Positions 43,815-52,542 are shown, counted from the stretch's first letter. The stretch is DNA of 64,000 nucleotides from Aequorivita sp. UBA3180 (GCA_002364215.1 DEXQ01000007.1:124001-188000), one strand, 5' to 3'. A program made the numbers and translations. The notes: generated by a model not told the origin, from the letters alone.

Positions 43815-45233
43815 ATGCCGTTCAACTCTCTGATATTTATTGGGTTCTTTACATTCTTTGTAATAGTATATTATTCAGTAGGGACTACGAATAGAAAAAA
43901 TATTATTGCATTGGCGGGGAGTTATATATTCTATGCATATGCAGGAATTTCGAGTATTCTATATTTATTGCTTATTACAATTATAACTTATAGTACAGTT
44001 CGAGCACTTAAAAAAAATAAAGTAAATAAAGCTTTCTTTCCAGTTTCAATTATCAGCATTATTCTTTTACTTATATCTTCTAAATATTTAAATGATATAA
44101 TTTTACAAATTGTTAATATAGACCGGGCTAATTTTTATTCTGATTCTTTACTATTTACAGTTGGCATTTCCTTTTACTCGTTACAGGCAATAAGTTTAAT
44201 AGTGGAGGTTGCCAAGAACAGATATTCAGACCATTTTACCTTTAGAAAAACAGCCTTATTTATAAGCTTTTTTCCTCAATCTTTGGCTGGCCCCATCCAT
44301 CGTCCCCAAGAGCTAATGCCACAATTCCTTAAACCCAAACAATTTAACGCGGAAAATATAGTCGTTGGTTTAAAAACCTTATTATTTGGTTTTTTCATAA
44401 AGCTTATAGTGGCTGATAAAATTGCTTTAGTAATATTGCCTGTGTTTGAGAAATGGATAGAAGCAGATGGGGTAAGCTTAATTATTGCAATATTGTTTTA
44501 TTCCCTACAGATCTACTTTGATTTTTGGGGTTATTCACTTATTGCTATTGGTTTAGGAAGAATACTTGGATTCAATATTAAAATCAATTTTAATCATCCT
44601 TATGCAGCAACATCATTTAAAGAGTTTTGGCATAGATGGCATATTTCTTTATCCGAATGGATGCGCGATTATATTTACATACCTCTTGGTGGAAGGGAGA
44701 AAGGCTATGGATATTTCCTTATAGCCGTGTTAGTGACCTTTCTTATAAGCGGAATTTGGCATGGACTAACATTTAATTTTATTTTATGGGGCATTTTACA
44801 TGCCATACTTTACCTTCTAGAAGACATTAAAAGGAGGTATACAAAAAATATTTTTTTATCGGATATTATTCTTTTCCGGCTCGCCAAACAAGTTTTTTTC
44901 TTTGTTTTAATTTCATTTACTTGGTTACTTTTTCGAACGGAAAATATAAATGACTTATTCGGAATTATAGGTAAAATTTTTATTCATATGGAAAGCTGGT
45001 CATTTGAAACTAGTAATACTTATTATTTGACTGATGTTAATATATATTACATTCTGATTGCGCTGCTTACCTTTTCGCTATCACATACTAAATTTGTAGA
45101 AAGAAAAATAAATAATATTCCAACCCTTCGATGGCAACGGGTAACTGATTCTGTATTTATATGTTTTTGCTTGATTTCGATAATTCTATTAGGAGATATT
45201 GGAAGCCAGGAATTTTTATATTTTAAATTTTAG
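43815..45233 (+). CDS. MBOAT family O-acyltransferase (AlgI/DltB-like)
   Basis: 472 residues with about ten transmembrane helices. Family motifs: SFFPQSLAGPIHRPQELMPQF, YSLQIYFDFWGYSLIAIGLGRILGF and SFKEFWHRWHISLSEWMRDYIYIPLGG, with the probable catalytic His in SGIWHGLTFNFILWG (near 316). Proteins of this kind pass an acyl group across the membrane to an exported acceptor, usually working with an SGNH/AlgX/DltD-like partner. Here the SGNH gene is 6 bases upstream. The acceptor could be the modified HxsA product or a surface glycan; this is inference. Confidence 0.93.
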   Translation: MPFNSLIFIGFFTFFVIVYYSVGTTNRKNIIALAGSYIFYAYAGISSILYLLLITIITYSTVRALKKNKVNKAFFPVSIISIILLLISSKYLNDIILQIVNIDRANFYSDSLLFTVGISFYSLQAISLIVEVAKNRYSDHFTFRKTALFISFFPQSLAGPIHRPQELMPQFLKPKQFNAENIVVGLKTLLFGFFIKLIVADKIALVILPVFEKWIEADGVSLIIAILFYSLQIYFDFWGYSLIAIGLGRILGFNIKINFNHPYAATSFKEFWHRWHISLSEWMRDYIYIPLGGREKGYGYFLIAVLVTFLISGIWHGLTFNFILWGILHAILYLLEDIKRRYTKNIFLSDIILFRLAKQVFFFVLISFTWLLFRTENINDLFGIIGKIFIHMESWSFETSNTYYLTDVNIYYILIALLTFSLSHTKFVERKINNIPTLRWQRVTDSVFICFCLISIILLGDIGSQEFLYFKF

Positions 45234-45244
45234 CTTTGTATTAG

Positions 45245-47071
45245 ATGAAAAATATTCTTGGAATTTCTGCCTTTTATCACGATTCAGCGGCATGCATTAT
45301 AATTAGCGGGGAAATAGTCGCCTGTGCCCAAGAAGAGCGATTCAATAGATGTAAAAATACTTCCGAATTTCCTGAAAATGCCATCAAATATTGTTTGGAA
45401 GAAGCTGGTTTAGTTTTAAATGACCTAGACGCAGTAGTTTTTTATGACAAACCTTTTTTAAAATTTGAACGATTATTACAAACATATTATTCTTTTGCAC
45501 CCAAAGGACTTTCTTCTTTTCTGAAATCAATTCCCATCTGGTTGGATGAAAAATTATTTTTAAAAAACAAGATTCGCAAGGGTTTGAAAAAAATAGACAA
45601 TTACGATAGCAAAAAGATGACCTTGCTTTTTTCGGGACACCATCTCTCACATGCCGCAAGTTCCTTTTATCCTTCACCTTTTAAGACAGCTGCTATTCTT
45701 ACTATAGATGGGGTAGGGGAATGGAGTACTTCTACAATGTCAATAGGATCAGAAAATAAAATTAAAGTTATTAAGGAAATGCACTTCCCACACTCTGTAG
45801 GTTTATTGTATAGTGCATTTACTTACTATCTCGGCTTCAAGGTCAATTCTGATGAATACAAAATAATGGGACTTGCCCCTTTTGGTGATATTTCAAGTAA
45901 CACCACACAAGATTATATTTCAAAAATCAAATCTGAAATAGTGTCAATTAAAAATGATGGTTCTATTTGGTTGAATCAGGATTATTTTGAATACACCACG
46001 GGATTGAAGATGATAAAAATACGGAAGTGGGAAAGATTGTTTGATCTAAACAAAAGATCCCAGGGAACTACACTCAATCAACAACATTGCAATATTGCTC
46101 TAGCCATTCAACAAGTTACGGAAGAGATTGTAATCAAAATGGCTATTGAAATTAAAAAACTAACCCAACTCGACAATCTATGTTTGGCCGGTGGTGTTGC
46201 CCTTAATTGTAAAATAAATACAAAGCTCCTCGAACTGGATATTTTTAAAGAAATATATATTCAACCTGCAGCAGGTGATGCTGGGGGCGCTTTGGGTGCT
46301 GCCCTTGCCGTTTTTTATATGTATTATAATAATGCCAGAAATCTTAATATTGAGGAAGACCCTATGAAGGGAACTTATCTGGGGCCAAAATTTGGTGATA
46401 AGGATATCATGAAACTTAATCGAGCCGAAAAAACTGTTTTTAAACGGTACGATGATGTTACGGTTTTAATTAAACAAATTGCTCTGGAAATTAGTAAGGG
46501 TAAAATTGTTGGTTGGTATCAAGCTAGAATGGAATTTGGGCCACGTGCCTTGGGAAATAGAAGTATTTTGGCCGATCCCCGTCATCCTCAAATGCAAAAG
46601 ATGGTGAATGAAAAAGTTAAATTTCGAGAAGGATTTAGGCCATTTGCACCTTCTGTGGTCTATGAAGAAGCGACACAATATTTTCAACTTAAAGAGGAAT
46701 CACCGTATATGCTATTTGCGCCCAAAATAAAAAGTAATTTACGAAATGAATTACCAGAAAACTTTGCTTCTCTTTCAATGCAGGAACGACTTGAGTATCA
46801 AAAAAGTCAATTACCCGCGATTACGCACTTAGATTTTAGCTCAAGAGTGCAAACGGTGACTAAGCAATCCAATCCTAACTTTTGGGCTCTTCTTATGGAA
46901 TTTAAAAATATTACCGGCTACCCGATTTTGCTAAATACAAGCTTTAATGTACGAGATGAGCCTATTGTTTGTACGCCCTCGGATGCCTACAATTGCTTTA
47001 TGGAAACTGATATTGATTTGCTCGTAATTAATAATTACCTTTATTTTAAAACCGAACAGGTTAAAAGCTAA
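45245..47071 (+). CDS. Carbamoyltransferase (NodU/CmcH family)
   Basis: 608 residues, the normal length. The N-terminal Kae1-like half includes LGISAFYHDSAACII, GHHLSHAASSFYPSPF (near 132) and TIDGVGEWSTST. The C-terminal YrdC-like half includes ARMEFGPRALGNRSILADPR and EGFRPFAPSVV, with NTSFNVRDEPIVCTP near the end. The enzyme transfers a carbamoyl group from carbamoyl phosphate to a hydroxyl, usually of a sugar or natural product. It is followed by DUF5989 and SxtJ-like genes, a trio seen together in other bacteria. It lies 11 bases after the MBOAT gene. Confidence 0.95.
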   Translation: MKNILGISAFYHDSAACIIISGEIVACAQEERFNRCKNTSEFPENAIKYCLEEAGLVLNDLDAVVFYDKPFLKFERLLQTYYSFAPKGLSSFLKSIPIWLDEKLFLKNKIRKGLKKIDNYDSKKMTLLFSGHHLSHAASSFYPSPFKTAAILTIDGVGEWSTSTMSIGSENKIKVIKEMHFPHSVGLLYSAFTYYLGFKVNSDEYKIMGLAPFGDISSNTTQDYISKIKSEIVSIKNDGSIWLNQDYFEYTTGLKMIKIRKWERLFDLNKRSQGTTLNQQHCNIALAIQQVTEEIVIKMAIEIKKLTQLDNLCLAGGVALNCKINTKLLELDIFKEIYIQPAAGDAGGALGAALAVFYMYYNNARNLNIEEDPMKGTYLGPKFGDKDIMKLNRAEKTVFKRYDDVTVLIKQIALEISKGKIVGWYQARMEFGPRALGNRSILADPRHPQMQKMVNEKVKFREGFRPFAPSVVYEEATQYFQLKEESPYMLFAPKIKSNLRNELPENFASLSMQERLEYQKSQLPAITHLDFSSRVQTVTKQSNPNFWALLMEFKNITGYPILLNTSFNVRDEPIVCTPSDAYNCFMETDIDLLVINNYLYFKTEQVKS

Positions 47072-47105
47072 CTATGTACTTATTGAGCAATTTAAATTAT
47101 TTATA

Positions 47106-47255
47106 ATGGAATTTGCGAAGGATATGTTTTTGTTTATTAAAGAGAGAAAAAAATATTGGTTGGTTCCTTTAATAATTGTTTTGCTCATATTAGGGGTATT
47201 AATTGTATTTGGCGGAAATAGTGCTTTTGCTCCATACATTTATTCATTATTTTAA
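47106..47255 (+). CDS. DUF5989 family small membrane protein
   Basis: 49 residues: MEFAKDMFLFIKERKKYWLVP, one hydrophobic helix (LIIVLLILGVLIVFGG) and a short tail. The sequence FIKERKKYWL and the size identify DUF5989, which accompanies carbamoyltransferases. Its TAA stop directly abuts the ATG of the SxtJ-like gene, so they are co-translated. Role unknown. Confidence 0.85.
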   Translation: MEFAKDMFLFIKERKKYWLVPLIIVLLILGVLIVFGGNSAFAPYIYSLF

Positions 47256-47627
47256 ATGAGAGTTAATAACTACAGGAACCCTCTTGAAGCAGTTGTAGCG
47301 GTTATCATTTTGATTCTCCTCATCTATTTTAATGTTAGATGGAATTGGTTAATAATAGCGGTTATTGGGATTGGAGTATTGAGTATAACTTTTAAAGACA
47401 TTGCCAAAGGAATTGATTTTTTATGGTTCAAAATAGTTTGGCTTTTGGGGAAAATTATACCAAATATAGTTTTAACTATTGTATTCTATTTATTGCTTAC
47501 TCCTTTGGCATTATTATCTAGAATATTCAGTAAGAATAATCCGTTAAAATTAAAGAATCAATATGATAGCCTATTTGTAAGAAATAATGAACAAATTGAT
47601 AAATCCTACTTTGAAAAACTTTGGTAA
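47256..47627 (+). CDS. SxtJ family membrane protein
   Basis: 123 residues with three to four transmembrane helices: VVAVIILILLIYF, WNWLIIAVIGIGVLSI and IIPNIVLTIVFYLLLTPLALLSRI. A short cytoplasmic tail follows. SxtJ is named from the saxitoxin cluster, where it sits near the carbamoyltransferase SxtI, and homologues keep that company elsewhere. It may tether or assist the carbamoyltransferase at the membrane. It is the last gene of the extended hxs operon; module 7 begins after it. Confidence 0.82.
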   Translation: MRVNNYRNPLEAVVAVIILILLIYFNVRWNWLIIAVIGIGVLSITFKDIAKGIDFLWFKIVWLLGKIIPNIVLTIVFYLLLTPLALLSRIFSKNNPLKLKNQYDSLFVRNNEQIDKSYFEKLW

Positions 47628-47805
47628 ATTTTGATAAACAATAGGAAGGAACAATATATGTTCTTTTATTAATACCTTCCCTTTTTCTGAAATTATCACA
47701 TATTCCCTCGGTAGTATATTTAATAAAGCGCACTTTTGGAAGCGTGCTATTTTATTGTTGAATTTGGAAATCCCTTACCTGGCTTTTGAAACCGAGGAAA
47801 TATAT

Positions 47806-47886
47806 TATTTTTGGTATTCTCCCCGGTTAATTAAGTTCCCATTACGGTTTTCCGTAATAAATTAATGATGTATTGACATACATTTG
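47806..47886 (+). promoter_or_regulatory. Palindrome promoter module 7
   Basis: P1 TATTTTTG (47806-47813) with GTATTCTCCCCGG leader, perfect palindrome (47842-47857) and P2 TACATTTG (47879-47886), preceded by TTGACA. Both distances are 36.5 bp. It drives the GmrSD-type gene about 100 bases downstream. Confidence 0.85.
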
Positions 47887-47986
47887 AATATATAAAAAAC
47901 TAATTGCGCAAATATACGATATATGTACAATAGGCAGGTAATTTATACACATATTGACATCATTATAAAAACATCAAGAATAAAAT

Positions 47987-49723
47987 ATGGACTTTTACAG
48001 GAAAACAACTTTAGGACTTTTTGATAGCTCACAAAAATCATTTGAAATACCCGTATATCAAAGAGCTTACTCTTGGGAAAAAGAACAGTGGCAAACTTTT
48101 CTTAACGACTTATTGGAACAAATTGAAGGAGAGAATAACTATTTCTATGGAAATATCCTTTTAGAAACTGTCAAGAAAGATGTTAAGTATGAAATTATTG
48201 ATGGACAACAGAGATTAACTACTTTGACCATTTTCATACGCTCAATTCTGAACGTTTTGAAAAAGCGAGAAAAAGAACTCGAAGATTTTGACTTTCAAAC
48301 TAAAGAAAACATATTTCTTAAAAACGGTGGCAATATAAAATTACGTCCAGTCGAATATGATAGGGCTTGCTTTGATTCATTAATTATTGACAATCAAAAG
48401 AAATTTGAAACAAATACACCTTCGCAAGTAAGAATAAAAGAGGCAAGAATATTTTTTGTCACGGAATTGGAAAAGTTGAATACTGATATTTTGCTACGAG
48501 TTCTTACAAAAATTGAAACGACTGATCTAACAATTATCGAACTAGAGGGAAAAAAGGATTCTGCGTTAATGTTTGAATTGGAGAATAACAGAGGTAAAGA
48601 TTTGACAAATATGGAAAAAATCAAATCTTACTTTATGTATCAAATGTACGTATACAGTGACCCTGATCAAACAGAATCAAATATTGAAAATGTATCAAAT
48701 ATTTTCAAGCTGATTTATTTAATAATCAATGATTTTAAAAAACTTAACGAAGATAGCGTTCTAATCTATCACAATAACGCTTATATCAAAGGCTATAATT
48801 ACAGGACATTAGAAGATGTTAAAGAAGTTTTTAAGAAATCAGAAGACAAGATAGTTTGGATTAAAAAATACATTTCTGAGCTCCATACTTCCTTCTCGAA
48901 TATGAAAAAGTTTGAAAACTCAGATAATTTTTATGCAAAAAAACTTTCTAAAATAAATGCCCCTGCCTTTATCTACCCTTTTGTAATCAGAGGCTATAAA
49001 TACTTCGGGGACGATAGCTCGAAACTGAACACGCTGTTTAACATACTTGAAGTTTTAACCTTTCGCGCAAGATTGATAAATAGCAGAGCCAACATTCAAG
49101 AGCGTTTAAATTCAATACTTCTCAATTTTAAAGGAGATTTAATAAACCTAAAAAAAGAGATTAAAAGCAAATTGAATGAATCTTGGTATTGGAGCGACAC
49201 AAACACAAAAAACTATCTAAATGGTGGAATGTATGGAAATAAGGTTTTGAACTATTTGCTTTGGGAGTATGAAAATTCAATTCAGAATAAAGGATATAGT
49301 ATCAAAAACTTTAGCTTAGATAATGAACAAATAGAGCATATTTCACCGCAAACTCCAACAGACGGAGAGCCAATAGCAACAGGCTACGACCTGAATGAAG
49401 ACCGTGAATATTCTGAAGATTTTGTTTCTAAGCATTTAAATAGCTTAGGAAATCTAATGTTAATCTCAGGCTCACATAATGCTTCAATTGGAAATAAGGC
49501 ATTTAAAAATAAACTCAACTCATACAAAGAGAATCCTCTTTTAAATCAACAAGTAGAGATTAAAGATTTTTCAAATTCTGAGAATGAAGCAGTTTTTTGG
49601 AAAGCAGAGTCAATCGAAAAACGACATAAGAAAATAGTTGACTTTGCAATTCAGAGATGGAGTTTTGAGAAAATCGAAACAAAATATTTAGAAACTGAAT
49701 TAATTGAGGATAAAAATAAATAA
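47987..49723 (+). CDS. GmrSD-type DUF262/DUF1524 protein
   Basis: 578 residues. The N-terminal DUF262 domain has IPVYQRAYSWEKEQW (near 22-36) and IIDGQQRLTTLTIF (near 70-83), the DGQQR motif typical of ParB-like nucleotide-binding modules. The C-terminal DUF1524 HNH-type region has NEQIEHISPQTP (near 448) and LGNLMLISGSHNASIGNKAFKNKL (near 487-510). Fused GmrS-GmrD proteins are type IV restriction enzymes that cut modified, for example glucosylated, phage DNA. It is a single-gene unit between palindrome modules. Confidence 0.88.
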   Translation: MDFYRKTTLGLFDSSQKSFEIPVYQRAYSWEKEQWQTFLNDLLEQIEGENNYFYGNILLETVKKDVKYEIIDGQQRLTTLTIFIRSILNVLKKREKELEDFDFQTKENIFLKNGGNIKLRPVEYDRACFDSLIIDNQKKFETNTPSQVRIKEARIFFVTELEKLNTDILLRVLTKIETTDLTIIELEGKKDSALMFELENNRGKDLTNMEKIKSYFMYQMYVYSDPDQTESNIENVSNIFKLIYLIINDFKKLNEDSVLIYHNNAYIKGYNYRTLEDVKEVFKKSEDKIVWIKKYISELHTSFSNMKKFENSDNFYAKKLSKINAPAFIYPFVIRGYKYFGDDSSKLNTLFNILEVLTFRARLINSRANIQERLNSILLNFKGDLINLKKEIKSKLNESWYWSDTNTKNYLNGGMYGNKVLNYLLWEYENSIQNKGYSIKNFSLDNEQIEHISPQTPTDGEPIATGYDLNEDREYSEDFVSKHLNSLGNLMLISGSHNASIGNKAFKNKLNSYKENPLLNQQVEIKDFSNSENEAVFWKAESIEKRHKKIVDFAIQRWSFEKIETKYLETELIEDKNK

Positions 49724-49787
49724 CAAAATGCCAGCAAAGATGGTAGCTGTTGTAGAACCCCATAATTTATAAAACCCCAACTCATAT

Positions 49788-49806
49788 AAGCCGCTTTGAG
49801 CGGCTT
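49788..49806 (+). terminator. Terminator after the GmrSD gene
   Basis: AAGCCG and CGGCTT form a hairpin around CTTTGAG, followed by TGTTTATT. It belongs to a block also found after the ATPase and PLD-like genes (CCCCATAATTT then AAAACC just upstream). Confidence 0.75.
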
Positions 49807-49864
49807 TGTTTATTAAGTATCTTCTAAAATGAAATAGATAGCGGTTGTATTAAGTAAAAAACTT

Positions 49865-50080
49865 TATATTTAGTATTCTCCTCTGTTAAATTGCAGGGTG
49901 TTCCGGGTTTTCGTACGTGTGTGTTTGCGTTTGTGGTGATTTTTGCTTTTCTAGTATAGTGATTATAAAATAGGGTTTTTGGACCTAAGCTTATAGCTTA
50001 AGGCCTACGGCATACTGCAAAAAGAGGTATATTTGGTATTCTCCCCGGTTAAATTACGACCCTTTATGGTGTTTCCGTAA
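49865..50080 (+). promoter_or_regulatory. Orphan double module 8/9
   Basis: TATATTTA (49865-49872) and decayed palindrome TTCCGGGTTTTCGTAC (49901-49916), then TATATTTG (50028-50035) and TTATGG-TGTTT-CCGTAA (50064-50080, spacer one base too long). No TAnnTTTG follows at the expected place and no plus-strand gene follows. A 39-base stretch (49988-50026) is identical to 36151-36189, so this is a second copy of the double module before the DUF6232 gene. Confidence 0.65.
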
Positions 50081-50133
50081 TAGGAGGGGCGATAGTTTAA
50101 TTTTCTAAGGGAGCTTGATGTATAGTACAGATA

Positions 50134-50832
50134 TTAAAAGTGGGAGCTCAAGCCAGTGGCTCTGATCTGCTTTATGTAATCCTCCGATTCATAATACTCT
50201 ATGAGTTCATCGGCCTTATTGAGTTCATCTTTCAATTCATAAATCTCTTGAATCATTGCACCATCTTTTTCTCTATCAGGGTAAAAAATGCGATCTCCAT
50301 GTTTAGAAAATATTTCTTTTTCTGATTTTGGTTTTTCTAGACCATTTACATAAAAGTCAGGTGGAGGGGGAGCGGAAAAATAAATTGATAATACCAAAGT
50401 TAGTATAGCGATACCTATTGCAACTATAGATGCTCTTTGTGCATTTTTGGCCTGTTGCCTGGTTTCTTTGAGTACTAAATAGTCAAGATATTGTTTTACA
50501 GCTTTCCCTTTTAAAAAGTAAGTTTTATTCGAAAAATCCCTATAGACTTGTAAATTTTCTTTATCTCCTTGATTCTCTATTAGTACGTTGTAATATCTTT
50601 TCATCATTTCAGAGCCTTGAATAGGCATTAAGGGGGCATCAAAATTTTTTATAAACCATTTTATAAAGGTATATTCTCTTAGTCCTTCTATGGGACCTGA
50701 TGTTTTTAACTGTAATATTTTTTTTAATCGTTCATAAGTAATACCCTCATGGTGGTAGTAACCTATCTCCATTGCCTGAATGTAGATATTTGTTTCCATT
50801 TGAAATTTATTTTGCAATTCTAAAATAATCAA
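50134..50832 (-). CDS. Hypothetical protein with one transmembrane helix
   Basis: 232 residues, or 221 if translation begins at Met12 (METNIYIQAMEIG). The N-terminal 130 residues look like a helical soluble domain (EIGYYHHEGITYERLKKILQLK, winged-helix-like in length). One membrane helix (ASIVAIGIAILTLVLSIYF, near 145-163) follows, then an 70-residue tail with a coiled-coil-like end (ELKDELNKADELIEYYES). I do not recognise the family. Its stop faces the orphan module. Confidence 0.65.
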   Translation of the reverse strand: MIILELQNKFQMETNIYIQAMEIGYYHHEGITYERLKKILQLKTSGPIEGLREYTFIKWFIKNFDAPLMPIQGSEMMKRYYNVLIENQGDKENLQVYRDFSNKTYFLKGKAVKQYLDYLVLKETRQQAKNAQRASIVAIGIAILTLVLSIYFSAPPPPDFYVNGLEKPKSEKEIFSKHGDRIFYPDREKDGAMIQEIYELKDELNKADELIEYYESEDYIKQIRATGLSSHF

Positions 50833-50967
50833 AATATAGGAGAGCGTTGTTTGATTACTTACTTATAAATCCCTTTTGACAAAAATTGACCTGCTTTTAT
50901 AAAACAAGTATGTTTTTTACTGTATTTGCAATGTCATTTATATCCTATATAAAATAGAGAAAATCAT

Positions 50968-51049
50968 TATATTTGATATTCTCCCCAATTTAAAATAAAA
51001 CCTGTTATGGATTTCCGTAAATAGTCTTATACACTTCTAATTACATTTG
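50968..51049 (+). promoter_or_regulatory. Palindrome promoter module 10
   Basis: P1 TATATTTG (50968-50975) with ATATTCTCCCC leader, variant palindrome TTATGGATTTCCGTAA (51005-51020) and P2 TACATTTG (51042-51049) at 36.5 bp. It ends 28 bases before the next gene. Confidence 0.82.
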
Positions 51050-51077
51050 AAAATATGAAAGTTTAATTATCTATAAG

Positions 51078-52004
51078 ATGAAAAGAAAGCTTGTCATCAC
51101 CTTGTTTTTTATTTCAATCATTCAATTGGGATACAGTCAAGATTTTGAAATCATAAGAGAATCGAAAAAATTGATTGATAGTAGAGATATTTATCTCAAT
51201 GGTGGTATGCGTGCGGGGTTTGGTGGAAAATCCCGCACCTCCATTAAGATCGATTTACCACCCAATACTGTGGAGTGGTATTATAGTTTCACCACGACCG
51301 AGGGAGAAAATGGTACGGCAAATCTTAACTTGGCTATGCAACTATCCCGTATGTTGGTAGATCCCAGTGGTCTTTCTTCAATAGCAACTTCTAGAATCAA
51401 GGTGCCAGAAGGAGTAGCTGCGGCAGACATTTATCTGCTTGATCAAAAAAATATGCATTTATTTCTTCAAAAGGTAGATTTAAATAATGGCACTTTTCTT
51501 CACTATCCAGAAGGAATGGTGCAAAACACAAAACAGGCTATTGTAAAAGTGGATGATATTAAAAGTGGAACGTGGTACTTGGGTGTAAAGAATCCAAGCG
51601 CTATGAATGGCATTCATATTAATATTGAAGTTGTTGCAATTACCGAAACCAGAAAGCCCATTGCCAAAACAGAAAAACAGCAAAAGGCAGAATTATATGG
51701 CGGGTTGGCGAAAACGCAATTTGAAAACGAAGCATACGATATATGTGTTGAATATTGTGATAAAGCAATATCTGAATATGAATTGGGGAGTGTTTTGGCT
51801 ACTAAAGGCCTTGCCCAACTGATGCTTGGTAAGGAAATAGAGGGTACAGAAACTTATATTAATGCAATAACGCTTGTTAAAAAACAACCGAATCCAAACC
51901 GTATTTTTAGGGAAATGATTCACGATATAGATAAGGCCATTAAAACAAATCCTGATCTAAAAGGGGCAGTTGAAATTAAAAAATTGATTACCGCCCAACT
52001 ATAA
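51078..52004 (+). CDS. Exported protein with C-terminal TPR-like region
   Basis: 308 residues. A signal peptide (1-21, ending QLGYSQ) precedes a beta-rich domain (about 25-190, including NGGMRAGFGGKSRTSIKIDLPPNTVEWYYSFTT and SGTWYLGVKNPSAMNGIHINIEV, reminiscent of a pre-peptidase-type sandwich). A helical region (about 200-308) resembles one or two tetratricopeptide units (AxxAYDICVEYCDKAISEYELGSVLATKGLAQLMLG). Likely periplasmic. No family name can be given. It belongs to the palindrome regulon. Confidence 0.75.
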   Translation: MKRKLVITLFFISIIQLGYSQDFEIIRESKKLIDSRDIYLNGGMRAGFGGKSRTSIKIDLPPNTVEWYYSFTTTEGENGTANLNLAMQLSRMLVDPSGLSSIATSRIKVPEGVAAADIYLLDQKNMHLFLQKVDLNNGTFLHYPEGMVQNTKQAIVKVDDIKSGTWYLGVKNPSAMNGIHINIEVVAITETRKPIAKTEKQQKAELYGGLAKTQFENEAYDICVEYCDKAISEYELGSVLATKGLAQLMLGKEIEGTETYINAITLVKKQPNPNRIFREMIHDIDKAIKTNPDLKGAVEIKKLITAQL

Positions 52005-52071
52005 ATATTTTTTAAAATATAGGCCTCTTAGAAACCGAGACCTATTTGTTCGTACACACCCTTTTAAACGA

Positions 52072-52212
52072 CTAATCTTTGGGCTTATGCTTATGGGGTT
52101 TTAATCCCGGGTGTTTTGGCTTTGTCTCTGGTGTAACACGTCTTCGCCTATCTGGAGTTCCGTCTTCTTTTTTGGGTTTCGGGCCTGGTTTAATTGCTTT
52201 AATTTTTTCCAT
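52072..52212 (-). CDS. Small basic Pro/Lys-rich protein, 46 residues
   Basis: MEKIKAIKPGPKPKKEDGTP is followed by four Arg, then PETKPKHPGLKPHKHKPKD-like sequence. It is strongly basic and proline-rich, so probably disordered and able to bind nucleic acid or membranes. It has a proper divergent promoter at the bidirectional module 11, with its -7 element at the standard distance from the palindrome, which supports it as a real gene. Confidence 0.6.
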   Translation of the reverse strand: MEKIKAIKPGPKPKKEDGTPDRRRRVTPETKPKHPGLKPHKHKPKD

Positions 52213-52238
52213 CTTGTTAAATTTTATATCACTAGGAA

Positions 52239-52312
52239 TAAAATTACCATAGATAATAATAGGATACTTACGGAAAACCGTAAGGAAAGCTAAAATCTAT
52301 AGGATAATTTAG
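52239..52312. promoter_or_regulatory. Bidirectional palindrome module 11
   Basis: One palindrome (52268-52283, arms CTTACGG/CCGTAAG) has a plus-strand element TAATTTAG (52305-52312) and a minus-strand element TAATTTTA (52246-52239). Each ends exactly 36.5 bp from the centre. The two outputs are the 48-residue gene on the right and the 46-residue gene on the left. Confidence 0.7.
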
Positions 52313-52339
52313 TGGTATTAATAATTTAAATTTAATATT

Positions 52340-52486
52340 ATGGCAGTAAAACACACGCCCACGGGCGAAGTTCACAGTGGTTCCAAAGGTGAATACACTG
52401 GATGTGGAACAAATACAAATACTCATCCGGACCATTGGTTAAACACATCACAGAGTATTACTTGCGATAAGAATGGTTGCAAGTAA
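52340..52486 (+). CDS. Small cysteine-containing protein, 48 residues
   Basis: MAVKHTPTGEVHSGSKGEYT, then GCGTNTNTHPDHWLNTSQ and a CDKNGCK tail. It has three cysteines and several His (HPDHW), a composition that could bind metal, and no signal peptide. It has a promoter of the palindrome type on its own strand and a strong terminator 18 bases after the stop. Confidence 0.6.
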   Translation: MAVKHTPTGEVHSGSKGEYTGCGTNTNTHPDHWLNTSQSITCDKNGCK

Positions 52487-52503
52487 ATTTAAATTTGTAA
52501 TCT

Positions 52504-52542
52504 TGGGAGTTTGGGATGCAATCTTAAGACCTCAAACTCCCA
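52504..52542. terminator. Bidirectional terminator
   Basis: TGGGAGTTTG (52504-52513) pairs perfectly with CAAACTCCCA (52533-52542), with T-rich sequence after it on the plus strand. It separates the 48-residue gene from the convergent nine-gene operon. Confidence 0.8.
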
